Source of the DNA: Nocardioides sediminis
GTDB taxonomy: Bacteria > Actinomycetota > Actinomycetes > Propionibacteriales > Nocardioidaceae
DNA: 64,000 nt
Direction of reading: 5' to 3'
Assembly (NCBI RefSeq): GCF_003047295.1
Contig: NZ_PZYZ01000002.1
Span: 1-64,000 of the forward strand
Translations under genes and position numbers: made by a program
Shown here: positions 1 through 8,246 of the stretch, one piece after another
Position numbering within the stretch: position 1 is the stretch's first letter
Layout: the number at the start of each line of letters is the position of its first letter
Notes under the pieces: model-generated
Told to the model about the DNA's origin: nothing
Seen by the model: only the letters and a program-made list of their open reading frames with translations
The model's database searches: none

Positions 1-66
1 ACCTTGGACATGGACACCCCAGCCGACAGACTGGCCAGACTGCTCGCCAACCCGGCAGCAGCATGA
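1..66 (+). CDS. 3' end of an unidentified CDS (partial)
   Basis: The first 66 bases read open in frame 1 and end at TGA 64-66, giving a 21-residue tail ending LLANPAAA. The length is far too short to identify a family. It is treated as the possible C-terminus of a gene that starts left of the window because the frame has normal high-GC composition. Bases 67-150 downstream hold a short inverted repeat (CCGTTGC/GCAACGG) and two GGCCAGCAAG copies, and no gene. Confidence 0.3.
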   Translation, partial: TLDMDTPADRLARLLANPAAA

Positions 67-150
67 ACCGTTGCTTAGACCGAACGACCTTGCCCCGGTG
101 CAACGGCCAGCAAGCGGACGAATCGGCCAGCAAGACCCTGCCTCGACGGC

Positions 151-1053
151 TCAACCCCGCGCCGTACGCCGCGCGAGGAGCACGCCGGCGATGCACAGCG
201 CCCCACCCACGAAGGACAGCAGCGGGGGCACCTCGTCGAGCAGCAGCCAGGCCATCAGCGCGGTGATGAACGGCACCAGGAAGGTCGACTGGGCGAACTT
301 GCCCGCGTCCGCGTGCGAGAGCGCGTAGGCCCAGGTGGTGAACGCGATCGCACTCGGGAAGACGCCGAGGTAGACGATCCACCACAGGGTGTCGGCGCTG
401 GCGTCGGACACGACCCCGACCAGCTCGCCGCTCCACGGCAGGCAGACCGCCGCGCCCACGACGGCGTACCAGAACGTCAGGTCGAGCGGCCGGATCGTGG
501 GGAGGAGCTTCTTCTGCGTGAGCACGCCCACCGCGAACGTGACCGCCGCGACCAGCGCCAGCAGGACGCCGACCAGGTCACCGCTGCCACCGCTCGAGGT
601 CGAGTACCCGATCAGCACCACGCCGCCGAAGCCGACCGCCATGCCCGTCACCAGCCAGCGTGTCAGTCGCTCGCCGAGGACGACGGTGGCGAGCAGGGCC
701 ACCAGGATCGGCCCGATCTGGATGAGCAGCGCCGCTGTGGCGGCGTCGATGCGACGCTCGGACTCGTTGAGGGCGACGTTGTAGATCCCGAACCACGTCG
801 CCCCGCCCGCCACGATCAGCGGCCACTCCCGGCGCGTGGGCAGGCGGGGGAGGCGACCCTTCATCAGCGCCACCAGGGCCAGCACCATCACCAGCAGCCG
901 GGCCAGGCTCAGGCTGCCCGGCGGCACGGTCTCGCCGAGGTGGCGGATGCCGACGAACGCGCTCGCCCAGAGCACCAGCGTGGTCGCGACCGCGGCCAGC
1001 GGGAGCCAGGTGCGGGTGGGTGCCGGAGCAGGGGTCACGCGGGTCATCGTCAC
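151..1053 (-). CDS. EamA/DMT-superfamily inner-membrane transporter
   Basis: A 300-residue protein built of about ten hydrophobic helices in two homologous halves, typical of EamA (RhaT/YdcZ-like) drug/metabolite transporters. Seen: a helix starting VATTLVLWASAFVGIR near the N-terminus, the family's usual opening (W-(A/G)-x-x-F). The second half repeats it around LALVAAVTFAVGVLTQK. The substrate cannot be predicted; relatives export amino acids or metabolites. GTG at 1053 is chosen because TAGGCT (1060-1065, complement) lies six bases upstream, the leaderless pattern seen across this window; an ATG at 1047 is the alternative. Confidence 0.85.
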   Translation of the reverse strand: MTMTRVTPAPAPTRTWLPLAAVATTLVLWASAFVGIRHLGETVPPGSLSLARLLVMVLALVALMKGRLPRLPTRREWPLIVAGGATWFGIYNVALNESERRIDAATAALLIQIGPILVALLATVVLGERLTRWLVTGMAVGFGGVVLIGYSTSSGGSGDLVGVLLALVAAVTFAVGVLTQKKLLPTIRPLDLTFWYAVVGAAVCLPWSGELVGVVSDASADTLWWIVYLGVFPSAIAFTTWAYALSHADAGKFAQSTFLVPFITALMAWLLLDEVPPLLSFVGGALCIAGVLLARRTARG

Positions 1054-1133
1054 GGGTCAAGCCTAGGGACGCCCATGACTGAGCACACGCGGATTTCGGA
1101 CGTCGTACGACGAGATCCCGCCGAGCCGACACC

Positions 1134-1811
1134 TCACAGGTCGAGCTTGTAGCCCAGCCCGCGAACGGTGACGAGGTACTTGGGCTCGCTCGGGTCGGGC
1201 TCGAGCTTGGCGCGCAGCCGCTTGACGTGGACGTCGAGGGTCTTGGTGTCGCCGACGTAGTCCGAGCCCCACACGCGGTCGATGAGCTGGCCGCGGGTCA
1301 GCACCCGGCCGGGGTTGCGCAGGAACATCTCGAGCAGCTCGAACTCCTTGAGCGGCAGCCGCTGCTCCTCGCCCTCGACGGTCACGACGTGGCGCTCGAC
1401 GTCCATCCGGACGGGACCCGCCTCGAGGGTGTCGGGGGCGAGCTCGGGCTCGTGGCCGCGGCGCAGGACGGCGCGGATCCGGGCGACGAGCTCCCGGGGG
1501 GAGTAGGGCTTGGTGACGTAGTCGTCGGCCCCGAGCTCGAGCCCCACGACCTTGTCGACCTCGTCGTCCTTGGCGCTCACCATGATCACCGGCACGCTCG
1601 AGGTCTGGCGGATCGCCCGGCAGACCTCGGTGCCGGGCAGGCCCGGGAGCATCAGGTCGAGGAGCACGATGTCGGCCCCGTTGCGCTCGAACTCGGTGAG
1701 GGCGGTGTTGCCGTCCGCGGCGATGGCCACCTCGTAGCCCTCCTTGCGGAGCATGTAGGCGAGCGCGTCGCTGTAGCTCTCTTCGTCCTCGACGACGAGT
1801 ACCCGGGTCAC
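1134..1811 (-). CDS. regX3: RegX3-type phosphate response regulator (OmpR family)
   Basis: 225 residues: an N-terminal receiver domain (acidic pocket VVEDEE, phospho-Asp in VLLDLMLPG, Lys in VTKPYSP) and a C-terminal OmpR winged helix ending LVTVRGLGYKLDL. It acts with the SenX3 kinase encoded just upstream: the kinase stop and this GTG overlap (GTGA, 1808-1811), implying translational coupling. The neighbours phoU and gpmA and the PHO box at 3130-3151 identify it as the phosphate-starvation regulator of the SenX3-RegX3/PhoRP group. The GTG start is preferred over an upstream ATG because it begins exactly at the receiver domain. Confidence 0.93.
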   Translation of the reverse strand: MTRVLVVEDEESYSDALAYMLRKEGYEVAIAADGNTALTEFERNGADIVLLDLMLPGLPGTEVCRAIRQTSSVPVIMVSAKDDEVDKVVGLELGADDYVTKPYSPRELVARIRAVLRRGHEPELAPDTLEAGPVRMDVERHVVTVEGEEQRLPLKEFELLEMFLRNPGRVLTRGQLIDRVWGSDYVGDTKTLDVHVKRLRAKLEPDPSEPKYLVTVRGLGYKLDL

Positions 1812-3058
1812 GGACGTACCTCCTGGCTGGGTTCCCCGGCGGGGCCGGGACGGTGGGGGGACTGGTTCGTGGAGCGGCGACCGGAGGTGCCGCGCGGTGC
1901 GACGACGGTGACCGGCGCGGTCGGTCCGGCGAGCCGGGTGCTCGACTGCGAGCTGAGGGGGAGGGTGAGGGTGAACGTCGAGCCCTGGCCCTCGACGGAC
2001 CACACGCTCACGTCGCCGCCGTGCGTGGCCGCGACGTGCTTGACGATGGAGAGCCCGAGGCCGGTGCCGCCAGTGGAGCGGTGGCGGGCGGGGTCGACGC
2101 GGTAGAACCGCTCGAAGATCCGGTCGATCTCGCGGGCGGGGATGCCGATGCCCTGGTCGACCACCGAGATCTGGGCGGTGTCGCCCACCGACTTGGTGGT
2201 CACGAGCACCCGCGAGCCGCCGCCCGAGTAGTGCACCGCATTGGCGACCAGGTTGCTCACGGCGGCGCTGATCTGCTCCTCGGAGCCGAAGACCTCGAGG
2301 TCGTGGTCACCCCGGGTGACCAGGGTGATGTCCTTGGCGGCGGCGTCGATGGCGCTCGCGTCGACGGCGGCGGCCACCACGTCGTCGATCTTCACCTGCA
2401 CGGGCATCTCGAGCGGGTCGTTGCCCTGCAGCCGCGACAGCTCGATGATCTGCTGGACCAGGGTCGAGAGCCGGTCGCTCTCGTGCTGCATGCGGCGGGC
2501 GAACCGCTGCACCGCCTCGGGGTCGTCGGCGGCCTCGTCGACGGCCTCGGCGAGCAGCCGGATGGCGCCGACGGGGGTCTTGAGCTCGTGGCTGACGTTG
2601 GCCACGAAGTCGCGGCGCACCGCCTCGACGCGCCGCTCCCGGGTGCGGTCCTCGACCAGCGCCAGCACCAGGCGGGAGCCCAGCGGCGCCACCCGCGCGA
2701 TCACCGTGCGGGCGGAGGGGCCCTCGCCCAGCTGCATCTCCGACTCACGGATCTGGCCGTCGCGGCGTACGACGTGGATGAGCTGCCGCAGGTCCTCGAC
2801 GAGGATCTCGTTGCCGCGCACCAGCCCGAAGGCGTACGCCGGCGCGGACGCCTTGAGGACGTGGTCCTCGGCGTCCACGACCACGGCCGAGGAGCGCAGC
2901 ACCGACAGGACGGCGGCCACGCCGGGCGGCACGAGCGGCTCGTCGACCTGGGGCAGGCGCGACTGCTGGCGGTCGCTGACGTGCCAGGCGAGTACGGCGC
3001 CGCCGGCGACGATCGCCCCGATGACGGCAGCGAGCGCTGCCTGGGTCGTCGGGTCCAC
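1808..3058 (-). CDS. senX3: SenX3-type phosphate-sensing histidine kinase
   Basis: 416 residues: one N-terminal membrane segment (ALAAVIGAIVAGGAVLAW), a short PAS-like sensor, HisKA with phospho-His in FVANVSHELKTPVGAIR, and HATPase_c boxes N (NLVANAVHY), G1 (DQGIGIP), F (FERFYR) and G2 (GTGLGLSIVK). In this family the kinase and RegX3 activate phosphate-scavenging genes when phosphate is low, while PhoU, encoded divergently, passes on the Pst signal. The GTG at 3058 is preferred because TACGAT lies six bases upstream; a more distal ATG at 3088 would add a non-homologous leader. The C-terminal tail is long and Ser/Pro/Arg-rich. Confidence 0.93.
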   Translation of the reverse strand: MDPTTQAALAAVIGAIVAGGAVLAWHVSDRQQSRLPQVDEPLVPPGVAAVLSVLRSSAVVVDAEDHVLKASAPAYAFGLVRGNEILVEDLRQLIHVVRRDGQIRESEMQLGEGPSARTVIARVAPLGSRLVLALVEDRTRERRVEAVRRDFVANVSHELKTPVGAIRLLAEAVDEAADDPEAVQRFARRMQHESDRLSTLVQQIIELSRLQGNDPLEMPVQVKIDDVVAAAVDASAIDAAAKDITLVTRGDHDLEVFGSEEQISAAVSNLVANAVHYSGGGSRVLVTTKSVGDTAQISVVDQGIGIPAREIDRIFERFYRVDPARHRSTGGTGLGLSIVKHVAATHGGDVSVWSVEGQGSTFTLTLPLSSQSSTRLAGPTAPVTVVAPRGTSGRRSTNQSPHRPGPAGEPSQEVRP

Positions 3059-3129
3059 GTGGTGATCGTACGCATCCGGCACACCCACGATCCGCCGCTG
3101 GACACCCGTCCGCCAGTCCTGTGCCCAGA

Positions 3130-3151
3130 GTTCACCACGCGTTCACCGCAG
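3130..3151 (+). promoter_or_regulatory. PHO box (PhoP/RegX3-type direct repeat)
   Basis: Two GTTCACC units begin at 3130 and 3141, an 11-base period, followed by GCAGG. This matches the direct-repeat unit known for Streptomyces PhoP. It lies between senX3 and phoU, just upstream of the expected -35 of the phoU promoter (-10 TAGGCT at 3179-3184), so activation of phoU and possibly senX3-regX3 by RegX3 is inferred. Confidence 0.75.
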
Positions 3152-3191
3152 GCGGCCGGGAGGACACCTCGGGCCACCTAGGCTGCGCCCC

Positions 3192-3848
3192 ATGCGTGAG
3201 GCCTTCCATGACCAGCTCGATGCCGTCTTCACCGATCTCGCCGACATGTGCGGCCAGGTGGAGGTGGCTGTCCGACAGGCGACCCGGGCCCTGCTGACCG
3301 GTGACGCGGCGATCGCCGAGCAGGTGATCAGTGCCGACGACGCGGTCGACGCCAACCGGGAGCGGATCGAGGACAACGCGTTCGCGCTGCTGTCCCTCCA
3401 GCAGCCGGTGGCCGGCGACCTGCGGATCATCGTCTCCGCGCTGCGGATGGTCAGCGAGCTCGAGCGGATGGGCGACCTGTCCGTCCACGTCGCCAAGATC
3501 GCGCGCCTGCGCGTGCCCAACGTCGCCGTCCCCGACGAGGTGCGCCCGACCCTGGAGCAGATGGCCGCCGTCGCCGAGGACATGGTCCGCCGGGTGCACG
3601 CGATCATCACCGAGCGCGACGTCGACGCGGCCATCGAGCTCGGCCGCGACGACGAGATCATGGACCAGCTCCGCCGCCGCTCCTTCGCCGAGCTGCTCAG
3701 CGACGACTGGAACCACGGGGTCGAGGCGGCCGTGGACATCGCCCTGCTCGGCCGCTACTACGAGCGCATCGCCGACCACGCGGTGTCGGTGGCCAACCGG
3801 GTGGTCTTCGTCGTCACCGGCCAGCAGGTCCAGCGCGTCGACGCCTGA
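3192..3848 (+). CDS. phoU: Phosphate signalling protein PhoU
   Basis: 218 residues, the normal PhoU length, with the two three-helix-bundle repeats. Seen: an N-terminal MREAFHDQLD, the first metal-binding-type acidic motif around NRERIEDNA, and the second repeat near YYERIADHAVSVANR. PhoU couples the PstSCAB transporter to the histidine kinase and dampens the response when phosphate is sufficient. It diverges from senX3-regX3 across the PHO box. The ATG lies seven bases after TAGGCT, with no Shine-Dalgarno sequence, so a leaderless mRNA is likely. The stop codon is followed directly by GCGTCGTACGGC, a dispersed motif (see findings). Confidence 0.95.
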   Translation: MREAFHDQLDAVFTDLADMCGQVEVAVRQATRALLTGDAAIAEQVISADDAVDANRERIEDNAFALLSLQQPVAGDLRIIVSALRMVSELERMGDLSVHVAKIARLRVPNVAVPDEVRPTLEQMAAVAEDMVRRVHAIITERDVDAAIELGRDDEIMDQLRRRSFAELLSDDWNHGVEAAVDIALLGRYYERIADHAVSVANRVVFVVTGQQVQRVDA

Positions 3849-3872
3849 GCGTCGTACGGCGGGCGGTCGTCG

Positions 3873-3963
3873 CCGGATCACCGGCTGCCCGGTGATCCGG
3901 AGGGTTCGGCCACGCTGCAGCGCGCGCCAACCCACGGAACCACCGGGCGCCCGGTGATTCCGG
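3873..3963. repeat. 91-bp nested palindrome (BIME/REP-like)
   Basis: The whole segment is an imperfect palindrome centred on CGCTGCAGCG (3913-3922). Each arm is also a hairpin: the left arm is a perfect 12-bp stem (3873-3884/3889-3900, loop CTGC) and the right arm pairs CACCGGGC with GCCCGGTG, flanked by GGAA/TTCC. It lies between the convergent phoU and gpmA genes. The layout is like two REP units in opposite orientation. It may also terminate transcription from both sides, but it lacks a U-tract. Confidence 0.75.
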
Positions 3964-3969
3964 GCGGGC

Positions 3970-4713
3970 TCAGCGACCCTGGTTGGCGACGGCCGCGGCG
4001 GCCTCGGCAGCGGCCTCGGGGTCGAGGTACTCACCGCCGCAGACGGTGGGCGCCAGCGACTCGTCGAGGCGGTAGACCAGGGGCATCCCGGTGGGGATGT
4101 TGAGCCCGGCGATGTCCTCGTCGGAGATGCCGTCGAGGTGCTTGACCAGCGCACGGAGGCTGTTGCCGTGGGCCGCGACGAGCACGACCTTCCCGGCCCG
4201 CAGGTCGGGGACGATCTCGGCCTCCCAGTAGGGCAGGAAGCGCGCGATGACGTCCTTGAGGCACTCGGTGCGCGGCATCTCGTCGCCGAGGTCGGCGTAG
4301 CGCGGGTCACCCGCCTGCGAGAACTCGTCGTCGTCCTCGATCGGCGGGGGCGGGGTGTCGAAGGACCGGCGCCAGAGCATGAACTGCTCCTCGCCGTACT
4401 GCTCGAGGGTCTGCTTCTTGTCCTTGCCCTGGAGGGCGCCGTAGTGGCGCTCGTTGAGGCGCCACGACCGCTTGACCGGGATCCAGTGCCGGTCGGCGAC
4501 GTCGAGGGAGAGGTGCGCCGTCGTGATGGCGCGGCGCTGCAGCGACGTGTGGACGATGTCGGGGAGGAGGCCGGCCTCGACCATCAGCTCGCCGCCGCGC
4601 ACGGCCTCGGCGCGGCCCTTCTCGGTCAGGTCGACGTCGACCCAGCCGGTGAACAGGTTCTTGGCGTTCCAGTCGCTCTCGCCGTGGCGGAGCAGGACCA
4701 GGGTGTACGTCAT
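3970..4713 (-). CDS. gpmA: 2,3-bisphosphoglycerate-dependent phosphoglycerate mutase
   Basis: 247 residues, the expected dPGM size. The catalytic phospho-His sits in [10 protein letters not shown], with the family signature continuing [11 protein letters not shown]; the second active-site His is in [15 protein letters not shown], and [12 protein letters not shown] carries substrate-binding residues. It interconverts 3- and 2-phosphoglycerate in glycolysis and gluconeogenesis in the cytoplasm. Linkage to senX3-regX3 is also known in mycobacteria. A Shine-Dalgarno sequence (GGAGGA) precedes the ATG, so this gene is leadered, unlike several neighbours. The lpqE-like gene follows a short gap upstream. 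Confidence 0.96.
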   Translation of the reverse strand: MTYTLVLLRHGESDWNAKNLFTGWVDVDLTEKGRAEAVRGGELMVEAGLLPDIVHTSLQRRAITTAHLSLDVADRHWIPVKRSWRLNERHYGALQGKDKKQTLEQYGEEQFMLWRRSFDTPPPPIEDDDEFSQAGDPRYADLGDEMPRTECLKDVIARFLPYWEAEIVPDLRAGKVVLVAAHGNSLRALVKHLDGISDEDIAGLNIPTGMPLVYRLDESLAPTVCGGEYLDPEAAAEAAAAVANQGR

Positions 4714-4741
4714 GGGTGGGTCTCCTCCGGCGGGGTCGGGG

Positions 4742-5266
4742 TCAGTGCGAGGACTCGGACTCGGAGCCTTCGGTCTCCTCGACCGGCAGCGGCTCCCCGT
4801 CGAGGCCCTCGAAGTAGCCGTGGTTGTCCACGACGGGCACCTCGACCACGGTGTCCTCGCCGTTGTCGAAGCCGAGCGAGACCTCGACGAAGTCGCCGGC
4901 CTCGAAGTCGCCGGTGACCTCGATCTCGGCGGGCGGCTCGGCGAGGTTGACCAGGCTGCCCGGTGCGATCTCGACGGGCTCGAAGCCGGTCGCGGTCACG
5001 TCGCTGCCCTCGGTGCCGGTGAGCTCGGAGAACGTCGCGGGCTCGGTCGTCGAGTTGTTGGAGAGCGACGCGATGAAGGTGCCCGAGCCGGGCTCGGTGG
5101 AGACCACGACCGCGCCCAGCACGTCGACGGCGCCGTCACGGTTGTTGGCACCGTTGGCGGGCGTGTAGTAGCGGTCGGTGGCGTAGTCGAACCCGCACGC
5201 GGTCAGGGCCGGCGCGGTCAGGGCCAGCGCGGCGGCGGTGAGCGCGAAGGAGCGTCGGAGCTGCAT
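4742..5266 (-). CDS. LpqE-like lipoprotein
   Basis: 174 residues with a clear lipoprotein signal: basic MQLRRS, a hydrophobic stretch and lipobox LTAC with the acylated Cys at about 24. The mature part is a beta-rich domain beginning [15 protein letters not shown] and an acidic C-terminal tail ([12 protein letters not shown]). The N-terminal block and the carD neighbourhood resemble mycobacterial LpqE, a cell-envelope lipoprotein of unknown role whose fold recalls copper-chaperone-like domains. No metal-binding His/Met cluster was seen. The ATG follows TAGGCT by seven bases (leaderless pattern). The family assignment rests on layout and partial similarity. Confidence 0.65.
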   Translation of the reverse strand: MQLRRSFALTAAALALTAPALTACGFDYATDRYYTPANGANNRDGAVDVLGAVVVSTEPGSGTFIASLSNNSTTEPATFSELTGTEGSDVTATGFEPVEIAPGSLVNLAEPPAEIEVTGDFEAGDFVEVSLGFDNGEDTVVEVPVVDNHGYFEGLDGEPLPVEETEGSESESSH

Positions 5267-5287
5267 GGCGCACAGCCTAGCGTCGAC

Positions 5288-6046
5288 TCAGGTCAGCCCG
5301 ACGGCCTGCCCGGCAACGAGGAGCCCGACCACCACGAGACCGGTGAGCACGCTCGCGAGGAGCAGCAGCCGGGGGGCGCCGGTGCGCAGCGCGATCCGCA
5401 GCGGGAGGTGCCGGAGCCCGTCCTGGTTGTCGGCGACCAGTCCCGGCAGCGCCCGCAGCACGTGCACCAGCACGCCGAGGACGGCCGCCAGGACCGTGAC
5501 CACGACCGTCGGTGGAGTGTCGGCGCCCTGCCCGTTCCACCCGCCGTACGCGAGATAGGCCGGGTAGAGGGCGAACTGCACGGCCCAGGGCAGCCACGAC
5601 AGCACGCTGCCGCGCAGCACCCGGTTGCCGACGAGGCCGACCGCGACGGCGGCCAGGTAGGAGCAGCCGGCGAGGGTGCCGGCGGAGACCGCGAGGGGTA
5701 CGACGAGCAGCACGGCGCAGCCCAGCGTGAACCACACGGTGCCCGGGTCGAGCAGGCCCTGGGCGACCGGCTTGCCCGGCGTCCCGTGCCGCGCGTCGCG
5801 CTCGCGGTCGACGAGGTCGTTGTCCCAGCCCTGGATCGCCTGGCCGACCAGCACGGTGGCCGCCACCAGTCCGACCTCCCGCACCGGGCGGCCCGCGAGA
5901 CCGGCCGCGACGGCCATCCCGAGCGCCGTCAGCACCGCCTGGCGGGGGTGGGCGGCGCGCACCAGCAGCACGGGGAGGCTGTGGGTGAGGGAGGTGGTCC
6001 GGCGGGTGGGGTCGGCCTGGGTCGACATGTGCGGAGTATCGGTCAT
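5288..6046 (-). CDS. UbiA-family prenyltransferase (SCO3242-like)
   Basis: 252 residues with about eight membrane helices. The first aspartate-rich motif typical of UbiA enzymes is WDNDLVDRERD near residue 88; the second conserved loop is represented by VADNQDGLRHLPLRIA near residue 208. UbiA enzymes move polyprenyl groups to aromatic or other acceptors in the membrane. The acceptor here is unknown, and no quinone genes adjoin. Two in-frame ATGs exist (6046 and 6028); neither has a strong Shine-Dalgarno sequence. It diverges from carD. Confidence 0.8.
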   Translation of the reverse strand: MTDTPHMSTQADPTRRTTSLTHSLPVLLVRAAHPRQAVLTALGMAVAAGLAGRPVREVGLVAATVLVGQAIQGWDNDLVDRERDARHGTPGKPVAQGLLDPGTVWFTLGCAVLLVVPLAVSAGTLAGCSYLAAVAVGLVGNRVLRGSVLSWLPWAVQFALYPAYLAYGGWNGQGADTPPTVVVTVLAAVLGVLVHVLRALPGLVADNQDGLRHLPLRIALRTGAPRLLLLASVLTGLVVVGLLVAGQAVGLT

Positions 6047-6265
6047 GGGGCGGTCCCGGTGGGGGACCCGGCGCGGCGACGGGCGGGCGCCGGGCGGGCA
6101 CGCGGCCGGCGGCGTCGACGCCTCCAGGGGTGGTCCCGGCGCCCCGGCGCACCACACGATCGAACGTCTGTCAAGCCCACACTGTGCCCCTGACCTGCAC
6201 AAACGATGTCGGGCGCGCTCGGGACGCGTGTTAGACTGGTCACCTAGAAAGAGGGGTACAAGTAC

Positions 6266-6751
6266 ATGACTTTCACCGTCGGCGAAACGGTTGTCTACCC
6301 GAACCACGGGGCCGCTGTCATCGAGGACATCGAGATGCGGAAGATCAAGGGTGAGGACCGTCAGTACCTCGTCCTGCGCATCGTGGCCCAGCAGGACCTG
6401 GTCGTGCGCGTCCCGGCCTGCAACCTCGACCTGGTCGGGGTCCGCGACGTCGTGGACAAGGAGGGCCTCGACCGCGTGTTCGACGTCCTCCGGGCCGCGC
6501 ACGTGGAGGAGCCCACCAACTGGTCCCGTCGTTACAAGGCCAACCTGGAGAAGCTGCACTCCGGCGACGTCATGAAGGTCGCCGAGGTCGTGCGCGACCT
6601 GTGGCGCCGCGAGCGGGACCGTGGCCTGTCGGCCGGCGAGAAGCGGATGCTCGCCAAGGCCCGCCAGATCCTGGTCTCCGAGCTCGCGCTCGCCGAGAAG
6701 ACCAACGAGGACAAGGCCGAGGCGATGCTCGACGAGGTCCTCGCCTCCTGA
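6266..6751 (+). CDS. carD: CarD-family RNA polymerase-binding transcription factor
   Basis: 161 residues, matching the mycobacterial CarD length. The N-terminal RNAP-interaction domain opens [22 protein letters not shown]. The helical C-terminal DNA-binding domain includes [10 protein letters not shown] with the conserved Trp just before it (TNWSRRYK), and continues [20 protein letters not shown]. CarD stabilises open promoter complexes and is essential in mycobacteria. An AAAGAGGGG Shine-Dalgarno precedes the ATG, and TAGACT at 6232-6237 is a likely -10, so this gene has a 5' leader. A strong hairpin follows. Confidence 0.96.
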   Translation: MTFTVGETVVYPNHGAAVIEDIEMRKIKGEDRQYLVLRIVAQQDLVVRVPACNLDLVGVRDVVDKEGLDRVFDVLRAAHVEEPTNWSRRYKANLEKLHSGDVMKVAEVVRDLWRRERDRGLSAGEKRMLAKARQILVSELALAEKTNEDKAEAMLDEVLAS

Positions 6752-6770
6752 CCAGTCGCCCCAGCAGCCA

Positions 6771-6809
6771 CGACGAGGCCCCCGGCACCGAGTGCCGGGG
6801 GCCTCGTCG
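6771..6809. terminator. Strong hairpin after carD
   Basis: A perfect 18-bp GC-rich stem (6771-6788 with 6792-6809) closes a three-base loop CGA. There is no T-tract, as is common for actinobacterial terminators. It lies 20 bases after the carD stop and before the promoter region of the next gene. Confidence 0.75.
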
Positions 6810-6846
6810 CGTCCGGGGGCCGGGACGTCATACGATCGCAAGCGCC

Positions 6847-7434
6847 ATGGCTGCCCCCACGTACGACGTCCCGGACGAGCCTGCCCCGGCCCTGGGACTG
6901 GTGCTCGACGAGGGGCGCGGCGCGCTGCCCTACTCCCTGATCCACGGCGAGGCCCTGGTGGCCTGTGCCGCCTGGGCCCTCGGTGACGCCGGCATCACCC
7001 CCGTGGACGTCGGGGTGGCCTGGTCGAGCGTGCAGGGTGCCGACGAGCCCCTGGTCCTCCACGACTCGCTGTGCCCCATGACGCCCGCCGGCTTCCTCGC
7101 CCACTGCGTGCAGCTGGCGCTCGACCACGACGCGGTCGTGGTGGCGGTGCGGCCCGTCACCGACACGGTCAAGCGCGTCGACGACGGCCTGGTCGGGGAC
7201 ACGGTGGACCGCGACGGCCTGCTGGCCCCGTCATCGCCGGTCGTGCTGCCGCCGTCGGTGGTGCGCGCGCTGGACGACTTCCCCGGGCACGACCTGGCCG
7301 CCCTCGTCGCCCGCCTCCGCGGCGACCACGCGGTCGAGCTCGTCGAGGCCCCGCCCGAGGCCCGCCGGGTCGCCTCCGCGGAGGACGTCCGGCTCCTCGA
7401 GGCACTCACCGGCGAGGCACCGCACCAGCCCTAG
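6847..7434 (+). CDS. Divergent IspD-like paralogue, probably lacking the CTP-binding loop
   Basis: 195 residues. The central part aligns by eye with Isp[10 protein letters not shown] occupies the position of the HDGARP motif, and [14 protein letters not shown]...TVDRDGL matches the canonical MEP-side segment of IspD. The N-terminal nucleotide-binding loop (GSGSRVG in the true IspD) is replaced by [11 protein letters not shown], and the QTPQ motif is gone. It is therefore unlikely to be a free-standing cytidylyltransferase. It converges on ispD so tightly that both stop codons share CTAG at 7431-7434. A partner or regulator of IspD is possible (inference); no function is asserted. Confidence 0.7.
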   Translation: MAAPTYDVPDEPAPALGLVLDEGRGALPYSLIHGEALVACAAWALGDAGITPVDVGVAWSSVQGADEPLVLHDSLCPMTPAGFLAHCVQLALDHDAVVVAVRPVTDTVKRVDDGLVGDTVDRDGLLAPSSPVVLPPSVVRALDDFPGHDLAALVARLRGDHAVELVEAPPEARRVASAEDVRLLEALTGEAPHQP

Positions 7435-8117
7435 GGTCGGATCGCTGCCAGCCGCGCGGCGAGGGTCACGTCCTCGGGGAAGGTGATCTTGAGGTTGAGC
7501 GAGGTGCTCGGCACGGCGGCGACCTCGCCGCCGTCGTAGCGGGAGTAGCAGGCAGCGGTGTCCGTGCCCTCGAAGCCCTCCCGGGCCGCCGCGTCGTAGG
7601 CCGCGAGCAGGGGAGCCGCGCGGAAGGCCTGCGGGGTCTGCACGGCACCGAGCCGCCCGGCGACCGGGTCGAGGGCGGTGGAGAGGAGGCCCTCGACGGG
7701 CACGACGGGGATGGCGCCGCCGTGCTCCCGCGCGGCCGCGAGGGTCGCGTCGAACAGGGCGCCGCCCGCCAGCGGCCGGGCGCCGTCGTGGATGGCGACC
7801 ACGTCGATCTCGCCGCTACCGATCTCGGTGGCCAGCACCCGCAGGGCCGCCTGCTCGGAGCGGTGGCGGGTCGCGCCGCCGGCGACGACGGCCACCTCCT
7901 GGTCGGCGTCGAGGTGGGGGGTCAGGGCCTCGCCCACCGCCTCCTGCTCGCCGTCCCGCACGACCACGACCACGCGTCGTACGTCGTCGAGGGCCAGCGC
8001 GTCGCGCACCGACCAGGCCAGCACCGGGACGCCGGCGAGGGGGAGCAGGACCTTGTTGAGCTCGGCCCCGACGCGCGAGCCGGAGCCCGCGGCGAGGATC
8101 ACGACAGCGGCAGGCAC
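7431..8117 (-). CDS. ispD: 2-C-methyl-D-erythritol 4-phosphate cytidylyltransferase
   Basis: 228 residues, the usual IspD size. Seen: CTP-binding loop [31 protein letters not shown] and the C-terminal [13 protein letters not shown] with its conserved Lys. It makes CDP-ME in the non-mevalonate isoprenoid pathway, two steps before IspF. The usual TDTVKR segment is replaced by EGLLSTALD, whereas the neighbouring paralogue keeps it. GTG at 8117 is chosen: it lies directly before the Rossmann strand, has no Shine-Dalgarno, and CACGAT lies seven bases upstream. ispF is 13 kb away, beyond the nitrate genes. Confidence 0.93.
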   Translation of the reverse strand: MPAAVVILAAGSGSRVGAELNKVLLPLAGVPVLAWSVRDALALDDVRRVVVVVRDGEQEAVGEALTPHLDADQEVAVVAGGATRHRSEQAALRVLATEIGSGEIDVVAIHDGARPLAGGALFDATLAAAREHGGAIPVVPVEGLLSTALDPVAGRLGAVQTPQAFRAAPLLAAYDAAAREGFEGTDTAACYSRYDGGEVAAVPSTSLNLKITFPEDVTLAARLAAIRP

Positions 8118-8155
8118 AGGGGAGATCGTGCGGTCCGTGAGGTCGTGAGGACAAG

Positions 8156-8210
8156 TTGACACGTCGGTGAAACAAACCGGCGAGGACGCGAAACGTGGGC
8201 TGCCTAGCGT
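8156..8210 (+). promoter_or_regulatory. Promoter region of the nitrate uptake/reduction operon
   Basis: TAGCGT at 8205-8210 is a likely -10. It starts a 15-base string, CTAGCGTCGCGGCAT, that is identical in the nirB promoter (16922-16936). Two GAAAC half-sites start at 8169 and 8190 (21 bases apart), and TTGAC is at 8156-8160. These resemble elements of actinobacterial GlnR boxes, but the spacing is not exact, so GlnR/NnaR control is a hypothesis. Confidence 0.4.
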
Positions 8211-8246
8211 CGCGGCATCCGCTCGACACCCCCCCGAGGAGCACCC

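Noticed and set aside
8156..8194. A full GlnR box before narK
   Set aside because: Half-sites are present but spacing departs from the gTnAC-n6-GaAAC pattern; reported only as a weak regulatory region.
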